Positions 1 through 8,186 are shown, counted from the stretch's first letter. The stretch: 64,000 bases of DNA from Firmicutes bacterium M10-2 (GCA_000403415.2 KE159696.1:134532-198531); one strand, 5' to 3'. Numbers and translations are program-made. Notes: generated by a model not told the origin, from the letters alone.

Positions 1-261
1 AGTTCGGGAGTACTGTTTGGAGCTGTGCAGATGAATGCAGCCGAAGCTTTGAAGCTGGATCCATATTGGATCGTTGCCTTGAATTCTTTAGGCGTTGCTG
101 CCGGAAAGATGTTATCTCCGCAAAGTATCGCAATCGCTCTTGGAGCGGTTGATGGAAACGGACAAGATTCTAAACTGCTTTCTATGATTTTGCCTTATGG
201 TGCAGCCTTCCTGCTGCTTATGTCCATATTTGCATATGTCGGAACTTTATTTCTCGCTTAA
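1..261 (+). CDS. lctP: L-lactate permease, C-terminal part (5' end outside window)
   Basis: The reading frame is open from base 1 and ends at a TAA at 259-261, giving the last 86 residues of a membrane protein. The segment GKMLSPQSIAIALGAVDG matches the conserved C-terminal region of the LctP/GlcA lactate and glycolate permease family, and the last 20 or so residues form one hydrophobic helix. The family carries lactate across the cytoplasmic membrane with protons. The gene is followed directly by a terminator hairpin into which an insertion sequence has moved, so the coding part is untouched. The family call is firm; the substrate (lactate or glycolate) is inferred. Confidence 0.85.
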   Translation, partial: SSGVLFGAVQMNAAEALKLDPYWIVALNSLGVAAGKMLSPQSIAIALGAVDGNGQDSKLLSMILPYGAAFLLLMSIFAYVGTLFLA

Positions 262-266
262 TAATT

Positions 267-288
267 AAAGGCCTGCTAGCAGGTCTTT
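267..288. repeat. Left copy of 22-bp duplicated terminator hairpin (IS target site)
   Basis: AAA, then GGCCTGCTAGCAGGTC, then TTT. It is a near-perfect palindrome just after the permease stop. The same 22 bases recur at 1935-1956 on the other side of the insertion sequence. Joined without the element, the sequence is hairpin plus a run of T, that is, the original Rho-independent terminator of the permease gene. Confidence 0.9.
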
Positions 289-1934
289 CAGACTGTTGAC
301 AAACGGGCGGTATTCTTGAAGTAAGAATGCTGCCCGTTTTTATTTTTCTATTTTCACGACTCCAATTCATACTTTTTCTTATTTTTATAGTAAATAAGGT
401 GCATTCGGACTATGCTCCGATTGCCATTTTCCTATTTTTCCATTGCCAAAGGGCCAGCTTTTTCAAATTATGGCACGCAAAAATGAGCAGAGCCTGTACT
501 TTGTTTTTCTCCATACCTCTCAGCCTTGTAAATCGCATTCCATTGTTTTCTTTTACTTCTGCAAATGTCCTCTCTACGCTCTCTTTTCTTTTCGAATAAA
601 TTTCTTTTGTTCCTCGAGTATGCCGGATCTCTTCGGCTTTTTCCACATATGACCACCATACATGCTGGGTAATTACTTTTTGATGGTTTTTCGAATGTGT
701 GCATTGTTCAAGCAGCGGACATTCTGCGCATTTCTCAGGATCCGATTTATATTCTCGGTATCCATTTCGGTTCGTTGTCGAATAATAAAGTTCATGTCCT
801 CCCGGACATAAATACTCGTCATATTCTTCGTCATATACAAATTCGCTTTTTTTTAGGTATCCTTCTTTTCTCGCGGATCTCTTATACGGCAAGATCGGTT
901 TTCTTCCGCTTTTGAGGATTTCCCGGCATATCGCTGGTGTCTTGTATCCGGCATCCAGTACGATATTTTGGATCTGTCCGCTCAGCTGCGGCGAAAAAGG
1001 GAATCCATTCAGAAGCTTTTCATAAAGGTCAAAAAAAGACACGCTGTCATGCACATTCCCAGCTTTTGTTTCCACCGTCAGAACGAAGCCGTTCCGATCC
1101 GTGAATATAGAATGGCTGTAGGCAAAGCACTTTTCTTTTTCGCCTTTATGGAACAGTCCTGCATCCGGATCCACTGTGCTTTTCTTCACTTCATGACTGT
1201 CTTGAACCTTTATTTCTTTTCCTGTTGCTTCTTCAAAGCCAAGTTCTGTATTTTCTTTTTCTTTGAGAGGCTTCTTACCGTGATCCGCCCGGTCCTCGTT
1301 GATCTCATCGTTGAGCTGTTGTGTATATGCTTTTTCGGCAACCTGAATCTGCTCGATCAGATAATGATGTTTGTTTGCATTCGCTTTCTGATGGGTAGAA
1401 TCGCCAAATACAGATTCGAGCTGGATGTAGCCTTCTTTGAAGCATGATTCCAAAATCAGCTGAAAGATCTGTTCGAAAATATCCGTACCTGCATAGCGGC
1501 GTCTGTAGTTCTGGCACCATGTAGAGTAGTTGGGAATCTTCTGATCAAACCCCAAGCCAAGGAACCATCGATAAGCGGCATTAAGCTGGCATTCGGTGCA
1601 GGTACGGCGCATCGAGTTATATCCGAAAACGATATTGATGACCAACATCTTAAAAAGAATAACCGGATTGACTGCCATACGGCCTTTATCGGAATAAAGA
1701 GGAAGAGCAAGCTGACCGATCTTTGACCAATCGATTGCCCGGTCCAGCTTATAGACCAGATGATCCTGTGGAATAACTTGATCAAAAGTGAAAAATTGAA
1801 TAGAACTTAATACAGAATCGGAAGAACGGCAAGTCATAATCTACCTCCTAAAACATTATTATAAATATTATACATTATAATAGTGTTAATATAAACAAAA
1901 AAAAGACTGCTGACTTCTATTTGTCAACAGTCTG
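289..1934 (-). mobile_element. Complete IS1182-family insertion sequence
   Basis: The element is 1646 bp and ends in perfect 15-bp inverted repeats: CAGACTGTTGACAAA at 289-303 and its complement at 1920-1934. It carries one transposase gene on the minus strand and is flanked by a 22-bp direct repeat that is itself a terminator hairpin. The intact ends, intact gene and exact flanking duplication suggest a recent insertion. Confidence 0.9.
410..1837 (-). CDS. IS1182-family transposase
   Basis: The 475-residue protein has the usual IS1182 architecture. An N-terminal DUF772-type region (residues about 20-90, YKLDRAIDWSKI and NPVILFKMLVIN) is followed by a DDE catalytic domain with FGDSTHQKANANKHH, a second acidic site at VLDAGYKTPAICREIL, and a final ERTFAEVKENNGMRFTRLRG block that supplies the catalytic glutamate. 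A cysteine cluster (CPGGHELYY, CAECPLLEQC) lies just before that block, as is typical. Length is normal and there is no internal stop, so the protein is probably active. It cuts and joins the element ends. It is the only gene in the element. Confidence 0.92.
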   Translation of the reverse strand: MTCRSSDSVLSSIQFFTFDQVIPQDHLVYKLDRAIDWSKIGQLALPLYSDKGRMAVNPVILFKMLVINIVFGYNSMRRTCTECQLNAAYRWFLGLGFDQKIPNYSTWCQNYRRRYAGTDIFEQIFQLILESCFKEGYIQLESVFGDSTHQKANANKHHYLIEQIQVAEKAYTQQLNDEINEDRADHGKKPLKEKENTELGFEEATGKEIKVQDSHEVKKSTVDPDAGLFHKGEKEKCFAYSHSIFTDRNGFVLTVETKAGNVHDSVSFFDLYEKLLNGFPFSPQLSGQIQNIVLDAGYKTPAICREILKSGRKPILPYKRSARKEGYLKKSEFVYDEEYDEYLCPGGHELYYSTTNRNGYREYKSDPEKCAECPLLEQCTHSKNHQKVITQHVWWSYVEKAEEIRHTRGTKEIYSKRKESVERTFAEVKENNGMRFTRLRGMEKNKVQALLIFACHNLKKLALWQWKNRKMAIGA

Positions 1935-1960
1935 AAAGGCCTGCTAGCAGGTCTTTTTTT
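1935..1960. terminator. Right copy of duplicated terminator hairpin with T run
   Basis: The same 22-bp palindrome as at 267-288, here followed by the original run of T. It keeps the full terminator shape and now separates the insertion sequence from the chromate transporter promoter. Confidence 0.8.
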
Positions 1961-1971
1961 GACTCCCCTCG

Positions 1972-2000
1972 TTGATGAATACTTTCCGGTTTCGTATAAT
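1972..2000 (+). promoter_or_regulatory. Sigma-A-type promoter of the chromate transporter pair
   Basis: TTGATG at 1972-1977 and TATAAT at 1995-2000 are separated by 17 bases. The ribosome site GGAGAGG follows at 2011-2017, and the ATG at 2023. The promoter lies just right of the insertion-sequence flank and so survived the insertion. Confidence 0.75.
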
Positions 2001-2022
2001 AAAAAATATTGGAGAGGATATA

Positions 2023-2574
2023 ATGAATATATATTTGGATATGTTTATCACATTTGCCAAAATTGGCGCATTTACTTTTGGAGGCGGTTATGCCATGCTT
2101 CCTATGTTGCAAAGCGAAGTCGTGGAAAAGAAAAAATGGGCGACCGATGATGAACTGCTTGACTTTTTTGCGGTCGGTCAATGTACTCCAGGTGTCATTG
2201 CGGTCAATACCGCAAGCTTTATTGGTTATTATCAAAAAGGAGTCTTAGGATCGATTGTAGCAACTGCCGGAGTCATTGCCCCCAGTTTGCTTATCATTTT
2301 GTTGATCGCTTCTTTGTTGACCAATTTTGCAGATCTGCCAATTGTTCAGCATGCGCTTTCCGGAATTCGCATCGCAGTGTGTGTGTTGATCTTACAGGCA
2401 GTCATCAAAATGTTTCGATCTGGAGTAAAGGATGCTTTTGGAGTAGCCATTTTCGTATTCGCTTTGATTTGTTCTTACTTTTCATTGGTTCCTACGATTA
2501 TCATTGTCATTCTTTCAGGAATCGTCGGTGTACTCATTCAATTGTATAAAACAAGAAAGGCGGTTCGATCATGA
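2023..2574 (+). CDS. Chromate transporter, first subunit (CHR family, single-domain)
   Basis: The 183-residue membrane protein has the CHR-domain signature: FGGGYAMLP near residue 19 and, further on, GQCTPGVIAVNTASFIGYY. CHR proteins exchange or export oxyanions such as chromate. Short CHR proteins of this size occur as adjacent pairs that together form one transporter, and this gene overlaps the next by four bases (ATGA). I chose the ATG at 2023 because GGAGAGG stands 6 bases before it; an ATG at 1972 in the same frame would lie inside the promoter. True substrate is unknown, since many CHR pairs in anaerobes do not confer chromate resistance. Confidence 0.85.
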   Translation: MNIYLDMFITFAKIGAFTFGGGYAMLPMLQSEVVEKKKWATDDELLDFFAVGQCTPGVIAVNTASFIGYYQKGVLGSIVATAGVIAPSLLIILLIASLLTNFADLPIVQHALSGIRIAVCVLILQAVIKMFRSGVKDAFGVAIFVFALICSYFSLVPTIIIVILSGIVGVLIQLYKTRKAVRS

Positions 2575-3137
2575 ATTTATCCTTGCTATGGACGTTGTTC
2601 GTTGAATTTTTTAAGACCGGACTTTTTGCATTAGGTGGCGGTTTATCAACCATTCCATTCTTGTATGAAATGATGGATAAATATCATTGGTTCACCACAA
2701 ACGATCTCATGAATATGATTGCTGTTTCCGAATCAACTCCCGGTGCTATGGGAGTCAATATGGCAACATATGTCGGATATCAAGCTATGGGCAACAACAT
2801 TCTTGGCGGAATCATCACGACCATCGGATTAGTGACTCCAAGCATCATCGTCATCTGCATTGTTGCTAAATTTCTAAAAGCCTTTAAAGAAAGCCATTGG
2901 GTCCAAGATGTATTTTACGGACTTCGACCCGCAGTTACGGCAATGATCGCCACAGCAGGCCTTGGCGTTTTTGTAACTATGATTTTTCCGGAAAGCACGT
3001 ATTCCCTAACTTCGGTTTCGTGGATCCATCTTATCTTTTTTGCTGTATTGTTCTTGATCTCTACCTTTTATAAAAAGATGCATCCGATCTTGATGATTGT
3101 AATTTGTGCATGTATCGGTATTCTTTTTCGTTTGTAA
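2571..3137 (+). CDS. Chromate transporter, second subunit (CHR family, single-domain)
   Basis: The 188-residue partner of the preceding gene shows the same CHR motifs, FALGGGLSTIPFLYEMM near residue 20 and ESTPGAMGVNMATYVGYQ near residue 55, with several hydrophobic helices afterwards. Its start codon overlaps the stop of the first subunit, so the two are translated in coupled fashion and probably form a heterodimer in the membrane. The two proteins are clearly diverged from each other and did not arise by recent duplication. A terminator hairpin follows at 3136-3162. Confidence 0.85.
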   Translation: MNLSLLWTLFVEFFKTGLFALGGGLSTIPFLYEMMDKYHWFTTNDLMNMIAVSESTPGAMGVNMATYVGYQAMGNNILGGIITTIGLVTPSIIVICIVAKFLKAFKESHWVQDVFYGLRPAVTAMIATAGLGVFVTMIFPESTYSLTSVSWIHLIFFAVLFLISTFYKKMHPILMIVICACIGILFRL

Positions 3138-3162
3138 GTATAGTTTCGGCTATGCTTTTTTT
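3136..3162 (+). terminator. Terminator after chromate transporter pair
   Basis: AAGTATAG, loop TTTCG, GCTATGCTT, then T residues. The stem begins at the stop codon of the upstream gene and tolerates one T-G pair. Confidence 0.6.
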
Positions 3163-3188
3163 ATAAAAAAAATGCGCTCTTGCGCATT
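3163..3188 (-). terminator. Terminator of the rhodanese gene
   Basis: AATGCGC and GCGCATT enclose a four-base loop (3171-3188), with a run of A at 3163-3170 that is a T run on the minus strand. The hairpin overlaps the rhodanese stop codon. Confidence 0.75.
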
Positions 3189-3465
3189 AATGCTCCAACG
3201 GTCCATCCCAATCTTTGATTGCTCCAATGTTTTCTACATGGAATCCTCTCTCTTTAAGGATCGTTTTTGCCAGATTGGCTCGGCTTCCGCTCAGACAATA
3301 TAAATTGTATTTTTGGTCTGGATCCAACTTCACTTTTGAACATTCATTCAACGGAATATTAATTGCTCCCGGAATGTGTCCGCCGGTATATTCTTCTGGT
3401 GTTCGCACATCCACAAGAATTTCATTTTTAATGTTTGACTCTTCTACTAAATGATCGATATCCAT
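3187..3465 (-). CDS. Single-domain rhodanese-like sulfurtransferase
   Basis: This 92-residue protein is one rhodanese domain. It has ILVDVRTPEEYTGGHIPGAINIPL near residues 16-39 (the substrate-side signature) and the active-site loop YCLSGSRA with the catalytic cysteine at about residue 57. Such proteins pass sulfane sulfur to thiols or other acceptors in the cytoplasm. The ribosome site AGAAGGAA lies before the ATG. It reads in the same direction as the HTH protein upstream (gap of 22 bases), so the two may share a transcript. The acceptor cannot be told from sequence. Confidence 0.88.
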   Translation of the reverse strand: MDIDHLVEESNIKNEILVDVRTPEEYTGGHIPGAINIPLNECSKVKLDPDQKYNLYCLSGSRANLAKTILKERGFHVENIGAIKDWDGPLEH

Positions 3466-3487
3466 ACTCGTTCCTTCTACTTCTTGC

Positions 3488-3910
3488 TTATAGGGTCATG
3501 TTTTGTTTTTCGAACAATTCATACGCCTCTTCAAGCGTAATATGAATCGTCGATAATCGATCAATCGGTTCGTTCGCTCCATGATCATGCTGTCCCGGAA
3601 GCTTATAATCCGTAAAGATCAGATTTCCATCATTGACCCCGTAATATACGGCACATTCTGCTTCCGGTCCAAGTTGATTCATATCATTTTGAAGATCTTC
3701 CAAAATCGATTCTGCCGGATAATCCAAAGCAGGATACGTATTCAGCTGCGTTAAGATGACATTCCATGTTTGTTCATTCGCCTCATTTTCATTTAAAAGA
3801 CGATCCACGACTTTTTCAGACAATCCTGTTTGTTCACAGAGATCCTTTTTGCTCATCCCATTTTCTTTAAGGAGTTCTTTTACCCACTGTCCTGTTTTTT
3901 GTTGTGCCAT
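3488..3910 (-). CDS. HTH-domain protein of unknown function
   Basis: The protein has 140 residues. Residues 5-60 read as a Cro/C1-type helix-turn-helix (GMSKKDLCEQTGLSEKVVDR). The rest is acidic, with segments such as DYPAESILEDLQNDMNQLG and HITLEEAYELFEKQNM, and I do not recognise it. I place the start at the MAQQKTG methionine because GGAGGATGAATGT precedes it; a methionine eight codons earlier has no ribosome site. It may regulate itself or act as a scaffold. No partner toxin is visible next to it, only the rhodanese gene 22 bases downstream. Confidence 0.6.
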   Translation of the reverse strand: MAQQKTGQWVKELLKENGMSKKDLCEQTGLSEKVVDRLLNENEANEQTWNVILTQLNTYPALDYPAESILEDLQNDMNQLGPEAECAVYYGVNDGNLIFTDYKLPGQHDHGANEPIDRLSTIHITLEEAYELFEKQNMTL

Positions 3911-4042
3911 ACATTCATCCTCCGCAAAAATCATAGCAAAATCAAAGAATTCCTTCTATTTTTATGCTTTGAATTCAACAAATTTTCGGTTACAATAAAG
4001 TCGATAAAAAGATTGCTTTTATAGAAAGAAGGTATTTTAATT

Positions 4043-4381
4043 ATGGTTATCGTATTATCAACTCCACTTACAAAAATGTTGAAAAAAACAGCATTGACTC
4101 TTCCTAATGTTTATGAGATCAAGACAGTAAAACAAAATTGCTTTTTATATGTTGACAATGATCAGACTCAAGATGAAAATATCGCAATGATCAAAAATGC
4201 GATTAAGAAAAAACACGGGGATGGATTCGTATTTAAAGTTTATGGTGTATTCAACGGCAAAGTCGATTTATCTCAAAACAAGACCGATGAAGAAAAAATG
4301 AAAGACGATTACTTCATCAAAGGAAAGAAAGACATTACAGATGAAGAAGTCGCTGAATTCAAAGCAAAAAATAATTTGTAA
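4043..4381 (+). CDS. Small conserved-looking protein of unknown function
   Basis: The protein has 112 residues, many charged and lysine-rich, without signal peptide or membrane helix. It begins MVIVLSTPLTKMLKKTALTLPN and ends in an acidic-basic tail with ITDEEVAEFKAKNNL. GAAGGT precedes the ATG. It stands alone on the plus strand between two minus-strand transcription units and ends in a strong bidirectional terminator, so it is an independent gene. I do not recognise the family. The ORF has good codon use and clear expression signals, so I believe it is real. Confidence 0.65.
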   Translation: MVIVLSTPLTKMLKKTALTLPNVYEIKTVKQNCFLYVDNDQTQDENIAMIKNAIKKKHGDGFVFKVYGVFNGKVDLSQNKTDEEKMKDDYFIKGKKDITDEEVAEFKAKNNL

Positions 4382-4383
4382 AG

Positions 4384-4414
4384 AAAAGTCGTTACTCCAA
4401 CGACTTTTCTTTTA
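4384..4414. terminator. Bidirectional terminator between convergent genes
   Basis: AAAAGTCGTT and AACGACTTTT form a perfect 10-bp stem with a 5-base loop, with T runs on both strands. It serves the plus-strand gene ending at 4381 and the minus-strand toxin gene ending at 4392, whose stop lies inside the stem. Confidence 0.85.
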
Positions 4415-4670
4415 TATAGTGCCCTCGACAAGATAGAATATATAGGATTCCATTTTCATCCATCTGATAAACAAGACGGTTTCTTTCATCGATTCTTCGG
4501 CTCCAAAATCCTTCAAAATCTTCTCTTAACTGTTCCGGCTTTCCGATTCCTTCATAAGAAGAACGTTTAATATCTTGGATCAATTCATTGATCCGCTTCA
4601 GCGTTTTCTTGTCTTGAAACTCCCAATACACATAGTCTTCCCATGCTTTCTCATCCCATAAGATCTGCAT
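4392..4670 (-). CDS. YoeB/Txe-family mRNA interferase toxin without visible antitoxin
   Basis: The 92-residue protein matches the whole length of YoeB/Txe toxins. It begins ILWDEKAWEDYVYWEFQDKK, has GKPEQLREDFEGFWSRRIDERNRLVYQ, and ends in CRGHYIKE. The glutamate, arginine and C-terminal histidine-tyrosine used for ribosome-dependent mRNA cleavage are all present. YoeB genes normally follow a yefM antitoxin gene; here the upstream gene encodes a NUDIX hydrolase and overlaps it by 20 bases. No YefM-like ORF is seen within several hundred bases. Either the toxin is inactive, the NUDIX protein or a distant antitoxin controls it, or the pair has a different joint role. Confidence 0.85.
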   Translation of the reverse strand: MQILWDEKAWEDYVYWEFQDKKTLKRINELIQDIKRSSYEGIGKPEQLREDFEGFWSRRIDERNRLVYQMDENGILYILSCRGHYIKEKSLE

Positions 4671-5049
4671 TTTTCAATTTCTCCACTACTTGAATGTCAG
4701 CTGGCAGCCATTCCACTTGATCCAATTGCGCTTGATCAAGCCAGCGATAAGCCTCATGGACATCGATTTTGATTTTTCCTTTTTGAAGCGAACATAAAAA
4801 GCAATCCATATGTAAAATAAATGAAGGATATTCATAATCGACATGATCAAAATATCGATCGATTTTAATCAGGACATGTAGTTCTTCGCAAATTTCACGA
4901 ATAAGCGCTTCTTCGAGCGACTCTTTCTTTTCAACTTTACCTCCGGGAAATTCCCAGCCATCTTTAAATTCTCCATACCCTCTTTGAGCAGCAAAGATTT
5001 TGTTTCCCTCTTTGATGATGGCTGCTACAACATTGATTTCTTTTTTCAT
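4651..5049 (-). CDS. NUDIX hydrolase, MutT-like (8-oxo-dGTP diphosphatase type)
   Basis: The 132-residue protein has the complete NUDIX box beginning GGKVEKKESLEEALIREICEE (about residues 36-56), with the REICEEL core that binds magnesium. The N-terminus NVVAAIIKEGNKIFAAQRGYG is typical of MutT/CTP-pyrophosphohydrolase-like proteins that clean oxidised nucleotides from the pool. A GGGGTGGAAA ribosome site precedes the ATG. The 3' end overlaps the YoeB-like gene by 20 bases, so the toxin is translationally coupled to it. Exact substrate is unknown. Confidence 0.85.
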   Translation of the reverse strand: MKKEINVVAAIIKEGNKIFAAQRGYGEFKDGWEFPGGKVEKKESLEEALIREICEELHVLIKIDRYFDHVDYEYPSFILHMDCFLCSLQKGKIKIDVHEAYRWLDQAQLDQVEWLPADIQVVEKLKNADLMG

Positions 5050-5139
5050 TTTCCACCCCTAATTCGTAATATAATCATAAATATCCTGCCGGATCGGTAT
5101 TTCCAATTGATATTCGATCTCTGTTTGAATTTAAAATCA

Positions 5140-6093
5140 CTATTTATAATCAATCATTGATTTTTTGATTTGCGAGGCAATTTGTGTGACTATCGGCACT
5201 ACGACCGTATTTCCGCATTGCTTATACATACTCTTTATCGGAATATCAGGAAAACTATACGATATAGGAAAACCTTGTAAAGCAAGACATTCATTCGGTG
5301 TGATTGTTCTTATACCGAAATGGTCTTTAATAATCGGAACCCGATCATTCCAAGTTCCCATATTTGCTTTTAAAGTAAAAGATATTCCGTTTTTGCTTCT
5401 TTGTATTCCATAATCGGAAAATCTGTATATTTGCTCTTCATCTGTGATACTGGATTTCATTTTTCGATATTGAATTGACTGATTATCAAGATAAAATTTA
5501 TTATCCGATTTTACAGACCTATCGATAATATCGAAAATTCTTTTTTGCAATATTTTATTTTCGGGAAATTTAAATTTACTGCCGATTTCAAAATTATCGA
5601 AAGCTACAATATATATTCTTGTTCTATGTTGCGGAATTCCGTAATTGCATGCATCAGCAATCATATAACGAAAACAATATCCTCTTTTCGAGATTTCTTC
5701 TTGAATCACGTTAAACGTTCTTCCATGATCATGTTCTTTAAGATTTGCCACATTTTCAAGAAATAGAATTTTTGGTTTCTTTTCATCTACGATTCTCATG
5801 ATTTGGAAAAAAAGATTTCCTCTTTCATCGGAAAAACCTTTTTGGGATCCGCAAATCGAAAAAGGCTGGCATGGAAACCCTGCAATCAATACGTCAAAAT
5901 CCGGAATATCCGAAGAATCGACTTTTCTTATATCACTATTTGAAAGGAAAGTTTCAGGAAAATTATATTGATATGTGGCAGCGGCATCATTATCGAATTC
6001 ATTAGCCCATACTACTTTAAACCCAGCCTGTTCAAATGCCAAATCGATCCCGCCGATTCCGGAAAATAAACTGCATATTTTCGGCTTTGTCAT
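5140..6093 (-). CDS. DNA cytosine-5 methyltransferase (second methylase of the HpaII-type system)
   Basis: The 317-residue protein shows the C5-methyltransferase motifs in order: SLFSGIGGIDLAFEQAG (motif I, residues 8-24), GFPCQPFS with the catalytic cysteine (motif IV), FLENVANL (motif VI), PQHRTRIYIVAF (motif VIII), and LQGFP followed by CGNTVVVPIV (motifs IX and X). It methylates a cytosine in a short DNA site. It is the last gene of the vsr-methylase-endonuclease-methylase island, and its ATG overlaps the stop of the endonuclease gene by four bases. A second methylase may protect a different strand or a different site; its sequence differs clearly from the first. Confidence 0.9.
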   Translation of the reverse strand: MTKPKICSLFSGIGGIDLAFEQAGFKVVWANEFDNDAAATYQYNFPETFLSNSDIRKVDSSDIPDFDVLIAGFPCQPFSICGSQKGFSDERGNLFFQIMRIVDEKKPKILFLENVANLKEHDHGRTFNVIQEEISKRGYCFRYMIADACNYGIPQHRTRIYIVAFDNFEIGSKFKFPENKILQKRIFDIIDRSVKSDNKFYLDNQSIQYRKMKSSITDEEQIYRFSDYGIQRSKNGISFTLKANMGTWNDRVPIIKDHFGIRTITPNECLALQGFPISYSFPDIPIKSMYKQCGNTVVVPIVTQIASQIKKSMIDYK

Positions 6094-7195
6094 TTTATAA
6101 ACCTAACCTGTAAATTTAATTTTATATAATATTTTCCGTTTTCTTCATCTCTATATATGTATCCGAAATCATGACGAGTGGCACTCGGTGTATCAAATTT
6201 TGTATTATTTATTAAATACACTTCAAATTCATTTCTGTTAAATAAGTGATAACACAAAACTTCTCCGTTTTCCTTAACGATAATATATCCTCCTGTTGCA
6301 TCAACTGTACCATTCCATACTTTGGACGGCAACATGCCTAACGCACACTCAGCAAGAAGTTTTTTAAATTTATATTCATAAAACGGATGTCCGCTTGAAA
6401 GATTATAATCAAGCGGATTAGAAGAGATTAAAGTTTTCAAAGAATCTCTTACTGTGTTTATTCCCGAAGAATAATATTTTTTAAGCATATGGGCACAGAT
6501 TTTCGGCAAATCCCCATCAATTAATTGTAAATTGCTTTCGAATATACTGTTTTCCATACCGCTGTATTTTATATCGCATCCGTTTTTTTGAGGACCTCGA
6601 ATTTATCCCGAAATTTCTTTATCGCCTTGTCATTGAACTTGTCCGCAATCGATTCGTTGATATTTCCGGTTACTTCAAAAATAAAATTAGTTGTTTTTCC
6701 TGCATTGATAAGAGTGGACGGACTTCCGAGTCTTGATTTTACGCTGAATCCCTGAACTGTTTCGTACCCAGTATTTATATCGTGAATTTTCATACGAATA
6801 TCGGCTTTATCTGCGGACTTAGCTTTAATTGTAGCGATATGCAATGATTTAAGAAATTCTTCTGTGTCAGGTATTTCGAAAGAACGTGCTTTAGCACTGA
6901 TAATTCCTTCATATAATTTATCGGCCGCTTCCTTAAATTTAGAACAAGGAAGAGTTAATAGTGCAGTTTCATTTGCGGAATTGAAAACCGATATTATGTC
7001 ATTTACTTTATCGATTCTGAATTCCAGTTTCCCAATAGGCTCGTTTCTTATAATGTTTATAATCTCATAAAATGTTCCGTTTATCTTTTCAAGTTCGGCA
7101 TCTGCCGCATATAATTTCTTTATTTCCAATAAACGAAGAAAAGCATATATTTCGCTCCATTCGCCTTTATTGCCTGATAATTTAGGCATTATCAA
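6090..7195 (-). pseudogene. HpaII-type type II restriction endonuclease, frameshifted
   Basis: Two ORFs together cover a full-length HpaII-family endonuclease (PF09561-type). The N-terminal part (6569-7195, 208 residues) has KGEWSEIYAFLRLLEIKKLY and PSTLINAGKTTNFIFEVTG; the C-terminal part (6090-6557) has GHPFYEYKFKKLLAECALGM. The first frame stops at LKKTDAI. If the run of seven A (seven T on the plus strand at 6583-6589) had eight, the frame would continue LKKNGCDIKYSGMENSIFE into the second ORF without a stop. The enzyme would cut CCGG if the family inference holds. It overlaps both flanking methylase genes. The break could be a phase-variable tract, slippage-tolerated expression, real decay, or a read error. 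Confidence 0.85.
6583..6589 (-). repeat. Homopolymer run at the endonuclease frameshift
   Basis: Seven T on the plus strand (seven A in the gene). Adding one base restores one continuous endonuclease frame. This makes it a candidate slippage or phase-variation site. Confidence 0.75.
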
Positions 7196-8186
7196 GTACC
7201 TCCTTTATTTGTTTTGCTATTGCTTCGATAACATTTACCGTTACACTGTTCCCAAGTTGCTTATATAAATGAGTATCGGATAATTCCAATTTATATGTAT
7301 CGGGAAATCCCTGAAGTCTTGCCCATTCGCGAGGGGTCATTTTTCGAATATCTTCTTTATTGATTGCACCTTTAATATGTGTCACAGGTACCATACTATG
7401 CTCTCTGTGATCGATAATCAGATTTCTTTCTCTTCCCATTCCTCCGCATACAATCGCACCTGCGATTCCGTCTATAGATCTTATTACGTATCCGAAACCG
7501 TTTCCTTTCGATTCATGTCTGGATTTATGTTTTTTTAGAGTCTCCATGTACACATCGCTTAAGTAATATTTCGAAGAAATCGGCGCTTCTTCAAGTATAT
7601 CTTTTATACTCTTATTGCCATTCGTTTCTTCGGGAAATCTAAATGAAGATGAATCAATATCTTTTCTGAAACACACAATGTATATTCTCTCTCTGTTTTG
7701 GGGCACATCGAAATTTTTACTGTTAAGAATTTTACTGTACACTTTGTAGCCTATTTGTTCAAAAGCTTTTACAATGACTTTAAACGTCCTTCCATGATCA
7801 TGAACTGTCAATCCTTTTACATTTTCGCAGAAAATCACTTTCGGTTGATGATAGTCGCATATTCGCACTACATCTTGAAACAATGTCCCTCTGCACATTC
7901 CTTTGTAATCATCTTCGAAACCCATTCTTTTTCCGGCCATTGAAAACGCCTGGCAAGGGAACCCCGCTAAACATATATCAAATTGAGGAATATCATTTTC
8001 CTTGATTTCGGTAATGTCTCCGGCTATATCGAATTTATCATCAAAATTTAATGAATAGGTTTTTTGAGCATATTTATCCCATTCGCTCACAAAAACCGTT
8101 TCTATATTTTCCTTAAATGCCTTATTAAAACCTAACCGAATTCCTCCGATACCGGCAAATAAGTCAATTGATTTCAGTTTATTCAT
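7182..8186 (-). CDS. DNA cytosine-5 methyltransferase, M.HpaII-like
   Basis: The 334-residue protein has SIDLFAGIGGIRLGFNKAF (motif I), GFPCQAFSMAG with the catalytic cysteine (motif IV), FCENVKGL (motif VI), PQNRERIYIVCF (motif VIII) and LQGFPDTY followed by LGNSVTVNVI (motifs IX and X). The LFAGIGGIRLGF and PCQAFSMAG wording is that of CCGG- and related-site methylases. It would protect host DNA from the neighbouring HpaII-type endonuclease, whose gene it overlaps by 14 bases. It also overlaps the vsr gene by four bases, so the whole island is one coupled operon. Confidence 0.9.
   Translation of the reverse strand: MNKLKSIDLFAGIGGIRLGFNKAFKENIETVFVSEWDKYAQKTYSLNFDDKFDIAGDITEIKENDIPQFDICLAGFPCQAFSMAGKRMGFEDDYKGMCRGTLFQDVVRICDYHQPKVIFCENVKGLTVHDHGRTFKVIVKAFEQIGYKVYSKILNSKNFDVPQNRERIYIVCFRKDIDSSSFRFPEETNGNKSIKDILEEAPISSKYYLSDVYMETLKKHKSRHESKGNGFGYVIRSIDGIAGAIVCGGMGRERNLIIDHREHSMVPVTHIKGAINKEDIRKMTPREWARLQGFPDTYKLELSDTHLYKQLGNSVTVNVIEAIAKQIKEVLDNA

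Noticed and set aside
968..1447. 159-codon plus-strand ORF inside the IS1182 element
   Set aside because: Antisense shadow of the transposase gene, with no start signals.
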